From positions 1 through 5,806 of the forward strand of contig CAIUAS010000015.1 of the NCBI GenBank assembly GCA_903897205.1: a stretch of DNA of 5,806 bases. The letters are read 5' to 3'. Positions 1 through 5,806 of this stretch are shown here, in pieces. A program made the position numbers and the translations under genes. The notes beneath the pieces are model-generated. The model ran no database searches. It had not been told where the DNA came from and saw only the letters and a program-made list of their open reading frames with translations. The stretch is from an uncultured Gammaproteobacteria bacterium. Its GTDB lineage: Bacteria; Pseudomonadota; Gammaproteobacteria; CAIUAS01. The first letter of the stretch is position 1; every line of letters starts with the position of its first letter.

Positions 1-2
1 AT

Positions 3-1370
3 TCAAAATTTCCTTTAAATTTCACCTTGGCGGAAGGCGGTGCTTTAATGGTGGAGCAACCATTAAGAATCGTGCCTAATAAACGCTGGGTTGTGTTGGC
101 GCAATGGCCGCAGCAGCAAGTGGTCGCTAAAATTTATCGGCATAGTCGGCATGCGCAGCGCGAATTAATGGGTTATCAAGCGTTAGCGGCCGCTAATATT
201 AGTGCGCCTAAATTGCTTTCACATGGCTGGGTAGCGGGTGAAAAATTATATGCTTTGTTATTTGCCTATGTGTATCCAGCAAAAAATTATAGTGAAATAT
301 TAGCTGCCTCTGAAAATAATTTTCCACCAGCATTTGAATCGCTTATTAAAGTCGTGGCGCAAATGCATCAGGCAGGCTTGCAACAAACGGATTTGCATTT
401 AAAAAACTTTTTGCAAAGCGGAGCAATAACTTATGCTTTGGATCATGCAAGTATTAAAAGTAATAAGCGTGGGCAGGCATTAGGTGAATTGGAAAGTTTA
501 AAAAATTTAGGTCTATTATTAGCGCAGTTACCCTTTTCATATGGGGAATCAACCGAAAAATTTTATGCTATTTATGCACAAGCTCGAGGCACTATTTTTA
601 CGACAGCCGGTTTAAATAAACTTAAGTATTGGATTGATTATTGGTGGCGTTGTCGTTTGCGTAACTATCAAACCAAGGTGCTGCGGAGCTCAACGCAATT
701 CATCTGTCGGCAAGATTGGTGGAATTATACTGTATGTGATCGGGCTTATGATACTAAAGAGATGCAGGTTTTTTTAGGCGATCCAGAGGCGATTTTCAAT
801 AGCGCTTCGACTAAATTTTTAAAAAAAGGCAATAGTTGCACGGTCGGTTTAATTACCATAGAAGGTAAGTCCTATGTGGTTAAGCGGTATAATATCAAAG
901 GTTTTTGGCATGGTTTAAAGCGTGCTGTGAGTGTTTCGCGTGCGGCGAAAAGTTGGTGTAATGCGCATTTATTGCAATTAGCAGGGCTTGCCACGCCAAA
1001 GCCTGTTGCAATGATAGAGCATCGTTATGGCCCATTGCGGCATACCGCTTATTATATTAGTGAATATGTGGAAGGAGTTAAGCTCACCGATTATTTTAAT
1101 ACTAAATTAGTCATGGATGAGGCGCCGATTATTGCGGCCGATATTAAGCAATATTTGCACGAGCTCACGCAGGTCCGGCTGAGTCATGGCGATTTAAAAG
1201 CGACTAATATTTTATTAGTCGATCGTAAAGTGGTTTTAATTGATTTAGACGCGATGTGTTTGCATCGTTTTAGTTGGCTGGCGCGCAAAGCGACTAAACG
1301 TGATTGGCAGCGGTTTTTGCGCAATTGGGAAGGGCAGCCAATGGTTTTAAAATTATTTCAAACTGAATAG
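3..1370 (+). CDS. Tandem-domain lipopolysaccharide kinase-like protein (WaaP/InaA family), 5' end off the window
   Basis: Likely a cytoplasmic or membrane-associated kinase-like protein acting on a lipopolysaccharide core sugar; substrate unknown. Residues are counted from the TTG at 27. Domain 1 (about 10-220) has AKIY with lysine K35, a candidate helix-C glutamate E46, a catalytic loop TDLHLKNFL (D122, N127) and a metal-binding-like D139 in ALDH. Domain 2 (about 255-435) has the family-typical VVKRYNIKGFWHGLKRA block (K286), HGDLKATN (H387, D389, N394) and LIDLD (D406). Both domains therefore keep the core kinase residues. Two starts are possible inside the window: TTG at 27, and ATG at 48 preceded by GGAAGGCGG. 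However, the frame is open to base 3, and the upstream residues ending in NFTLAEGGALMVEQPLR resemble the usual N-terminus of this family, so I infer that the start lies left of the window. The gene ends at TAG and converges with the membrane protein gene. From memory, similar two-domain proteins occur in Pseudomonas core-oligosaccharide loci. The family is clear; the exact substrate is not. Confidence 0.85.
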   Translation, partial: SKFPLNFTLAEGGALMVEQPLRIVPNKRWVVLAQWPQQQVVAKIYRHSRHAQRELMGYQALAAANISAPKLLSHGWVAGEKLYALLFAYVYPAKNYSEILAASENNFPPAFESLIKVVAQMHQAGLQQTDLHLKNFLQSGAITYALDHASIKSNKRGQALGELESLKNLGLLLAQLPFSYGESTEKFYAIYAQARGTIFTTAGLNKLKYWIDYWWRCRLRNYQTKVLRSSTQFICRQDWWNYTVCDRAYDTKEMQVFLGDPEAIFNSASTKFLKKGNSCTVGLITIEGKSYVVKRYNIKGFWHGLKRAVSVSRAAKSWCNAHLLQLAGLATPKPVAMIEHRYGPLRHTAYYISEYVEGVKLTDYFNTKLVMDEAPIIAADIKQYLHELTQVRLSHGDLKATNILLVDRKVVLIDLDAMCLHRFSWLARKATKRDWQRFLRNWEGQPMVLKLFQTE

Positions 1371-1381
1371 CCTGATTTTAT

Positions 1382-1404
1382 TAATTTATTTTCAAAATTA
1401 ATTA
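1382..1404. other. AT-only imperfect palindrome after the kinase stop
   Basis: TAATTTATTTT (1382-1392) and AAAATTAATTA (1394-1404) pair with a single mismatch around a central C. It starts 12 bases after the kinase stop codon. A stem made only of A-T pairs is weak, so a role in ending transcription is possible but poorly supported. The symmetry itself is plainly visible, but AT-rich spacers often produce such patterns by chance. Confidence 0.25.
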
Positions 1405-1422
1405 TACTGTCATCAAACACGC

Positions 1423-1500
1423 ATGAATACATCCTGTAGCTACTTGCGGCTATCCTGCCGCAAATGTTTGCTTCAATACTATGGTTGGGCGCTCTCACAT
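1423..1500. repeat. Candidate dispersed intergenic repeat with GC-rich hairpin
   Basis: The 165-base spacer between the two convergent genes contains a compact structured patch. A perfect 7-bp stem, TTGCGGC (1444-1450) and GCCGCAA (1457-1463), encloses the six-base loop TATCCT. Just before it is an 8-base palindrome GTAGCTAC (1436-1443). The hexamer ATCCTG occurs at 1431-1436 and again at 1452-1457, 21 bases apart. The patch is clearly more GC-rich than the AT-rich bases on either side. Such palindromic units in convergent spacers are typical of REP-like or other dispersed elements. Neither side of the stem is followed by a run of T in the transcript, so it is not a normal intrinsic terminator. 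Only one copy lies in this window, so repeat status is inferred; the outer limits are approximate. Confidence 0.4.
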
Positions 1501-1535
1501 TTATATATAGCCATCACGGATTAATTTTCAGGTTT

Positions 1536-3062
1536 TTAATTTCCCACCTGCAATTTAAAAATTAAAACTTTATCCCCGCGTTTATTAGCAAATATTTTGC
1601 TTGGGTTTTGTCCTATGAGTTTGATGATCGCTGTTTCTTGTTGTGCATCTTCGTGTTTGATTCGAATAGCTAAATAATTATAGGTGCGCCAGTTTACGTG
1701 TTGGAGTGTGTTTAACGGATTGCTATCGTCATAACGATTTTGCCAATCGATCTCCGTGCGTTCGCTATAGAATAATAGTTGTTTGTTGTTGCTATAAACG
1801 GTTGTTTGTATGGGGGTATTATTTTTTAGCCATAAACCGGCTTCGGTAATATAGGCTTTAGAATAACCAAAAGAGATGACGCTGCCAAAGGCGGCGAGGC
1901 ATAACCAGATTGCAACGAGCCAGCATGGCCAACGATTATTATGTTGTCGCCATTGTTGATAGAGGGCTTCCAGGCTGAAAACAGGCCAGATGATAAGCAC
2001 TAAACAGCTGGCCATTAAATAACGATCGCTTAAAAATAAGTTTTGAGCAAAGAATGCCAGTGCGATAAAAATATTAATTAATGCAACATAGGCTATCGCA
2101 TAAGTGGCGTTAGCGCGAGGTGTTAGCCGCTTTATTATTGCGTAGATAAATAATAGGGTAAATAACAGCGAAAGTGTGCTAATAACCGCTTGAATAAATA
2201 CACCCGTGAAACCAAAAATAAGCCAGTTTTTTGCGTCACCTGCAGCGGCGTAAATAGGTAGATTATTTTTAATGAGGGCAATTTTGGTTTGAAAATTATT
2301 AAGAATGGCGTGGCCACCTTGAGTAAATTGGTTGGCTAATTCACTGATACGACCTATTTCTGCGCTGGTGTGTGGGGAGTGCAAGTGATGCCACGTTAAA
2401 TAAAGCGCTAAACTGAGCAAGGGCAAACAATAAAGTTTTATGAGATTGGTTAAGCGCTGCATAAAAGCTTGATCTGGGCAAAGTAATAATGCGAAAGGTG
2501 TGAGCATAAATAATATAGCGCCTTCAATGCGGAATAAGGTGGCGCAAAGTAGGCTAAGCATCCATGTTAGCGCGTGACGCCAGTTGGGATTTTGCAGGTA
2601 TTTTAAGAGTTGATTGAGTGCAATCAAGAAAAAAGCCCAGTAACCAAAGTCGCGTACTATTAAATCACGGTAGTGATTGAGTGCGGGAAAGGCGAGAATG
2701 GTGATGGCGGCGGCTATTTGAAGCGTAGGGGTGTCTTTAATTTTTTTGATCAGATTAATGAAGGCAACTGTTACGATCATTAAAAAAAGGTTGTTCAGAC
2801 CTTCGGCGGTATGTTGTAAGGATAAATGAGTGAGTTTGCTGATCCAGGCAATCAGGATGGAATAAAATGGCCACGGGTAAGCGGCAAGCGCTGCGTTAAA
2901 TCCTGATTTAAGGTAGGTGCTCGCAACGGTTAAATATAATATGCCATCATAGTTAAGGGGATTATGGTTGCTGTAGGCGATGATCGAAAATAGTGCGCTG
3001 ATAAGAGCGGCCAACAGCGGTATTTTATTGTTCTGGTAGAATGCTTTCACTGATAATGACAT
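1536..3062 (-). CDS. Polytopic membrane protein, probable GT-C superfamily (family 39-like) glycosyltransferase
   Basis: A 508-residue inner-membrane protein. Hydrophobic segments are visible near 14-31, 62-77, 90-107, 115-130, 138-154, 164-195, 206-224, 280-310, 320-340, 348-368 and 380-399, roughly 11-13 membrane passes. A soluble tail of about 110 residues (400-508), probably periplasmic, follows. The first extracytoplasmic loop carries NYDGILYL (D39), the usual place of the catalytic aspartate in GT-C enzymes. YRDLIVRDFGYWAF (133-145), LFRIEGAIL (176-184) and SDRYLM (345-350) resemble conserved positions of family 39-like proteins. Known GT-C enzymes move sugars from polyprenyl-phosphate donors onto lipids, glycans or proteins; donor and acceptor here cannot be told. 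The ATG has only a weak GGA upstream, about 12 bases away, and no better start is seen nearby. It lies 66 bases after prlC on the same strand with no GC-rich terminator between, so read-through is possible. A TATTAT at 3078-3083 (minus strand) could be its own -10 box, but no good -35 accompanies it. Confidence 0.75.
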   Translation of the reverse strand: MSLSVKAFYQNNKIPLLAALISALFSIIAYSNHNPLNYDGILYLTVASTYLKSGFNAALAAYPWPFYSILIAWISKLTHLSLQHTAEGLNNLFLMIVTVAFINLIKKIKDTPTLQIAAAITILAFPALNHYRDLIVRDFGYWAFFLIALNQLLKYLQNPNWRHALTWMLSLLCATLFRIEGAILFMLTPFALLLCPDQAFMQRLTNLIKLYCLPLLSLALYLTWHHLHSPHTSAEIGRISELANQFTQGGHAILNNFQTKIALIKNNLPIYAAAGDAKNWLIFGFTGVFIQAVISTLSLLFTLLFIYAIIKRLTPRANATYAIAYVALINIFIALAFFAQNLFLSDRYLMASCLVLIIWPVFSLEALYQQWRQHNNRWPCWLVAIWLCLAAFGSVISFGYSKAYITEAGLWLKNNTPIQTTVYSNNKQLLFYSERTEIDWQNRYDDSNPLNTLQHVNWRTYNYLAIRIKHEDAQQETAIIKLIGQNPSKIFANKRGDKVLIFKLQVGN

Positions 3063-3128
3063 AAAATATTGGTTCCGATAATAGGACTAGTTTTACTAAC
3101 ACTGGTTTTTTTCGAGTAAAAAATAAAA

Positions 3129-5174
3129 TTATTGCTGCAACATGCCGCGTTCTTCCAATAATGCATCCATTGTGGGTTTGCGGCCACGGAAAGCGATGAA
3201 TAATTCTAGGGCATCTTTAGAGCCGCCTTTTTCTAAAATATGCTGAAGAAATTCAGCGCCAGTTTGTGGGTTTATGACGCCAGCTTCTTTGAATTTTGCA
3301 TAGGCATCGCAGGCCAGTACTTCTGCCCATAAATAACTGTAATAACCGCCGGCATAACCACCGGCAAAGATATGCGAGAAACTGTTTTGAAAGCGGTTGA
3401 AGGCGGGTTTTGGCGTGACGCTAACGGCAGTGTATATTTCATTTAATAATTGTTGAATTTGTTCGTCGCCTTGGTTGGGGTTGTATTCTTTGTGTAAGCG
3501 AAAATCAAATAAAGCAAATTCCAGTTGACGCAATAATTGTAAAGCGCAGTGGAAATTTTTTGCGGCGTGCATTTTTTCAAATAAGTCTTGTGGTAATTTT
3601 GCGCCAGTTTGATAATGACCGCACACCATATCTAATACCGATTTTTCCCATAAAAAATATTCCATAAATTGACTCGGTAATTCAACCGCATCCCATTCAA
3701 CGCCGTTAATTCCTGAAATATCGAGGTAATCCATTTTTGTTAACATATGATGCAAGCCGTGGCCAAATTCATGGAAAATAGTGAGCACTTCATCGTGGGT
3801 TAAGAGTGACGGTTTATCGGCGGTGGGTGAGGTTAAATTGCAGGTGAGAAAAGCAATGGGGGTTTGCACTTGCCCATTTTCTAAGCGCCAACGTGCTTGG
3901 CAATCATCCATCCAGGCGCCGTCGCGTTTGTTGCTTCTGGCAAATAAATCTAAATAAAATTGTCCGCGCAGTTGCTTGTCTTGATCATAGATTGCAAAAA
4001 AACGTACGTCAGGATGCCAGACGTTAATAGCTTTTATTTCTTTAACAGACATGCCATATAATTTTTGTATTAAGCTAAACATGCCGTTTAATACGCCATC
4101 GACAGGGAAGTAAGGCCGCAAAATTTCATCGTTGATGTTATATTGCTGCTCGCGTAATTTTTCACTGTAGTAGGGGATGTCCCAGGCTTGTAGATGAGCA
4201 ATGCCATCGAGTGTTTGGGCGAAGGTTGTTAATTCTTTTAATTCGGCCAAGGCTTTTGGCCGTGCATGTTGGACAAGCCCTTGTAAAAATTGCATGACTT
4301 CGTCAGTATTTTTTACCATTTTAGTGGCTAAAGATAATTCGGCATAATTTTTAAAACCCAATAATAAGCTAAGTTCATGACGCAATTTTAAAATTTCTGC
4401 AATATTTTTACTGTTATCAAATTGTTTGGCGTTAAGGCTTTGATCGGAAGCGCGGGTAACATAGGCGGTGTATATTTCTTCGCGCAGTGAACGGTTATTG
4501 GCATAACTAATCACGGGATAATAGCAGGGAAATTCTAAGGTTAATAACCAACCTTCTAAGCCTTTTTCTTTGGCGGCGGCTTGTGCGCTTGCTAATACAT
4601 GATCGGGAATTCCGGTAAGTTCATCGCGGTGAGTAATCTGTTTGGTCCAGGCGGCGGTGGCATCCAAAACATTGACTGAAAATTGATTAGATAATTCCGC
4701 TAATTGCGTTTGAATTTCAGCATATCTTTTTTGTTTACCAGCAGGCAAATCAATACCCGCTAAATGAAAATCACGTAAGTAATTTTTAATCACTTTTTGT
4801 TGGGCGTAGTTTAAATCATTAAAAGCGCTGCTTGCAGCCAGTTGTTTGAATGCTTGATAGAGCGGTTCGTTTTGTTCTAATTCAGTGGAATAGGCGGTCA
4901 GCTTGGGTAAACAGTTTTGATACGCTGTGCGTAGTTCCGGTGTTTGGGCAACCGCATGCAAATGGCCGATCGGTGCCCAAAATTTGCTTAAGCGATTATC
5001 TAGCGTTTCCAAGGGTGAAACTAATTGCTGCCAAGTATTGAGAGGGGTTTTGGCGAGAAGTGCATTGAATTGCGTGCGATTTTCAGCAAGCAGCTGCTCT
5101 AAGGTTTTTTCAATTTGCGCTGGATTTATAGCGCTAAAATCAGGTAAAGAAGCCTCATGAGATGGATTTTGCAT
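3129..5174 (-). CDS. prlC: Oligopeptidase A, M3 family zinc metallopeptidase
   Basis: A cytoplasmic zinc endopeptidase that cuts short peptides, including cleaved signal peptides and products of larger proteases. At 681 residues it is almost the same length as E. coli PrlC/OpdA (680), and the gene looks intact. The zinc site is complete: HEFGH at 468-472 (ligands H468 and H472, catalytic E469) and the third ligand E498 in WDAVELPSQ, 26 residues on, as in thimet oligopeptidase relatives. The substrate-binding segment HIFAGGYAGGYYSY (601-614) supplies the histidine and tyrosines that hold the peptide carbonyl in this family. The mostly helical N-terminal half (about 1-300) forms the cap over the channel in known structures. 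No signal peptide is seen. The ATG is supported by a strong AAGGAG seven bases upstream. In E. coli this gene is followed by rsmJ; here a membrane glycosyltransferase-like gene follows instead. Identity is secure. Confidence 0.97.
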   Translation of the reverse strand: MQNPSHEASLPDFSAINPAQIEKTLEQLLAENRTQFNALLAKTPLNTWQQLVSPLETLDNRLSKFWAPIGHLHAVAQTPELRTAYQNCLPKLTAYSTELEQNEPLYQAFKQLAASSAFNDLNYAQQKVIKNYLRDFHLAGIDLPAGKQKRYAEIQTQLAELSNQFSVNVLDATAAWTKQITHRDELTGIPDHVLASAQAAAKEKGLEGWLLTLEFPCYYPVISYANNRSLREEIYTAYVTRASDQSLNAKQFDNSKNIAEILKLRHELSLLLGFKNYAELSLATKMVKNTDEVMQFLQGLVQHARPKALAELKELTTFAQTLDGIAHLQAWDIPYYSEKLREQQYNINDEILRPYFPVDGVLNGMFSLIQKLYGMSVKEIKAINVWHPDVRFFAIYDQDKQLRGQFYLDLFARSNKRDGAWMDDCQARWRLENGQVQTPIAFLTCNLTSPTADKPSLLTHDEVLTIFHEFGHGLHHMLTKMDYLDISGINGVEWDAVELPSQFMEYFLWEKSVLDMVCGHYQTGAKLPQDLFEKMHAAKNFHCALQLLRQLEFALFDFRLHKEYNPNQGDEQIQQLLNEIYTAVSVTPKPAFNRFQNSFSHIFAGGYAGGYYSYLWAEVLACDAYAKFKEAGVINPQTGAEFLQHILEKGGSKDALELFIAFRGRKPTMDALLEERGMLQQ

Positions 5175-5180
5175 GCTAAT

Positions 5181-5187
5181 TCTCCTT
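5181..5187 (-). promoter_or_regulatory. Ribosome binding site of prlC
   Basis: Read on the minus strand the sequence is AAGGAGA, with seven bases between AAGGAG and the ATG at 5174. This near-perfect Shine-Dalgarno fixes the prlC start and implies efficient translation. Confidence 0.85.
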
Positions 5188-5285
5188 ATTAATTAATGGG
5201 GAACAATTTAACATGCAAGCGCCCATTGAGCTACAGCCTGATCCGAAAAATTTAATAACGCTAATTTTTTCTATTTTTAATTTTC

Positions 5286-5302
5286 TTTAAGAATCCCTTA
5301 AG
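5286..5302 (+). promoter_or_regulatory. Candidate PmrA (BasR) box
   Basis: TTTAAG (5286-5291), AATCC, then CTTAAG (5297-5302) match the PmrA consensus YTTAAK-N5-YTTAAK at all 12 defined positions. The two half-sites are direct repeats with an 11-base period, as expected for a response-regulator dimer on one face of the helix. The box points towards the ankyrin-like gene at 5397. Read from the other strand it is CTTAAG-GGATT-CTTAAA, one mismatch from consensus, so an effect on prlC cannot be excluded. Nearby candidate -10 boxes downstream are TAACAT (5313-5318) and TATCAA (5325-5330), each matching four of six consensus bases. PmrA regulates envelope modification in enteric bacteria and Dot/Icm effector genes in Legionella and Coxiella. 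The match is seen; binding is inferred. Confidence 0.55.
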
Positions 5303-5337
5303 GTTTGTTTGGTAACATAGTTTTTATCAAAAACCGC

Positions 5338-5367
5338 AAGTGCTGACATATCACTTGTCATTATAAT
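5338..5367 (+). promoter_or_regulatory. Consensus -10 box with overlapping dyads upstream
   Basis: TATAAT at 5362-5367 is a perfect -10 hexamer, 29 bases before the ATG at 5397, which would give a short leader. No good -35 lies 16-18 bases upstream; CTGACA (5343-5348) is close to consensus but only 13 bases away. In the place of the -35 are two overlapping inverted repeats: AAGTG (5338-5342) with CACTT (5352-5356), and TGACA (5344-5348) with TGTCA (5356-5360). They could be an activator or repressor site that makes up for the poor -35. The short arms could also be chance. Confidence 0.4.
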
Positions 5368-5380
5368 TTTTCTAACTAAA

Positions 5381-5387
5381 AGAGAAG
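5381..5387 (+). promoter_or_regulatory. Ribosome binding site of the ankyrin-like gene
   Basis: AGAGAAG lies nine bases before the ATG at 5397. It is a moderate Shine-Dalgarno at acceptable spacing and supports this start; there is no other in-frame ATG close by. Confidence 0.5.
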
Positions 5388-5396
5388 CAGTTATAG

Positions 5397-5806
5397 ATGA
5401 GCATACAAGAACTATTAGACGCAATTAAAAATTTTCTGATAAATCCGCAGGAAGCAATTCTTTTCAATATTTATGCTTATGAAAGTAGGGATGATGAAAA
5501 ATATGCAATTAAGGAAGCAAAAGGAAGCAGGCACGAAAAAGTACTTCCTTTACAACCGTTGATTAAATTTTATAAGGAGCGGGCTCTCAGTGGGGAGCAG
5601 ATTATCGCATTTTTAAAATCGCAAACTAGCGCAGACCGAACTTTATTGCATACGATTGCCTCGCACCACAGCGCGCATAAAAACGAGTTATTACTGACGC
5701 TTTTGGAAGAACTAGCGGGTGATGAACAATGTGCTGTAGAGGTGGTTGATCTTTTGAAACAGCAAGATAGCCATGGCCAGACTTGCCTTCATATTATTGG
5801 CGAATG
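5397..5806 (+). CDS. Ankyrin-repeat-like protein, 3' end off the window; candidate secreted effector
   Basis: An open frame of 136 codons starts at ATG and has no stop before the right edge, so only the N-terminus is visible. It begins MSIQELLDAIKNFLINPQEA. There is no signal peptide or membrane segment, and the visible part is mostly charged and helical. From residue 80 the pattern becomes ankyrin-like: DRTLLHTIA (80-88) followed by a leucine-rich helix ELLLTLLEEL (97-106), then DSHGQTCLHII (124-134), which matches the D-x-x-G-x-T-x-L-H signature starting a repeat. The two repeat starts are 44 residues apart, longer than the canonical 33, so the repeats are degenerate or carry insertions. 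Ankyrin repeats bind other proteins; in host-associated bacteria such proteins are often type IV secretion effectors. Upstream lie a candidate PmrA box and a consensus -10. The gene is divergent from prlC. The reading frame is well supported, ankyrin identity moderately so, and the effector role is a hypothesis. Confidence 0.75.
   Translation, partial: MSIQELLDAIKNFLINPQEAILFNIYAYESRDDEKYAIKEAKGSRHEKVLPLQPLIKFYKERALSGEQIIAFLKSQTSADRTLLHTIASHHSAHKNELLLTLLEELAGDEQCAVEVVDLLKQQDSHGQTCLHIIGE

Noticed and set aside
1423..1524. Small open frame of 33 codons on the + strand in the convergent spacer (MNTSCSYLRLSCRKC...)
   Set aside because: No Shine-Dalgarno before the ATG, and it runs straight through the palindromic repeat-like patch, which better explains its sequence.
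1529..1550. Possible terminator for the membrane protein gene (CAGGT ... ACCTG)
   Set aside because: The stem is only five base pairs with a 12-base loop, overlaps the stop codon and has no T run after it on the minus strand.
2135..2317. 60-codon open frame on the minus strand
   Set aside because: It lies wholly within the membrane protein gene in another frame, with no credible start signal.
3111..3127. T-run/A-run pairing just after the prlC stop as a terminator
   Set aside because: The stem would be made only of A-T pairs (TTTTTT with AAAAAA), too weak to call an intrinsic terminator.
4850..5160. Two open frames on the + strand (63 and 77 codons)
   Set aside because: Both are antisense to the well-supported start of prlC and show no family features.
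5200..5250. tRNA-like stretch on the minus strand (GGCTGTAGCTCAATGGGC)
   Set aside because: It resembles a tRNA D-arm, but there is no T-arm with TTCGA, no anticodon arm and no matching acceptor stem.
1..5806. CRISPR array, rRNA, insertion sequence, phage or toxin-antitoxin genes
   Set aside because: No regularly spaced repeats, no transposase or integrase motifs, no paired small genes and no RNA gene signatures were seen on either strand.

Overview
The window carries three long genes, one gene cut by the right edge, and short AT-rich spacers. It looks like a fairly AT-rich gammaproteobacterium. The evidence is a PrlC-type oligopeptidase A of E. coli length, a lipopolysaccharide-kinase-like protein of the type found in Pseudomonas and relatives, and Shine-Dalgarno-led genes. 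A truncated ankyrin-like gene sits behind a sequence matching the PmrA box consensus. This hints at a host-associated lineage such as Legionellales (Legionella/Coxiella relatives), but that placement is inference.

Layout. Positions 3-1370 (+) hold a protein with two kinase-like domains of the WaaP/InaA lipopolysaccharide kinase family. Its frame is still open at the left edge, so the true start probably lies outside the window. Positions 1371-1535 are a spacer between convergent genes, with a GC-rich perfect hairpin, a short palindrome and a repeated hexamer that look like a dispersed intergenic repeat. Positions 1536-3062 (-) encode a polytopic membrane protein resembling GT-C (family 39-like) glycosyltransferases. 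Positions 3129-5174 (-) encode oligopeptidase A (prlC), 66 bases upstream of the glycosyltransferase gene and on the same strand. Positions 5175-5396 are a divergent promoter region. From 5397 (+) a gene with ankyrin-like repeats runs off the right edge.

Working together. The two-domain kinase and the GT-C protein both fit cell-envelope glycoconjugate modification, although they are convergent and cannot share a transcript. PrlC is a cytoplasmic peptide-degrading housekeeping enzyme; its link to the downstream membrane protein is positional only. The most interesting part is the right end. A 17-base element, TTTAAG-AATCC-CTTAAG, matches the PmrA response-regulator consensus YTTAAK-N5-YTTAAK exactly. 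It lies 94 bases before the start of the ankyrin-like gene and points towards it. In Legionella and Coxiella such elements precede many Dot/Icm secretion-system effector genes, so the truncated gene is a candidate effector.
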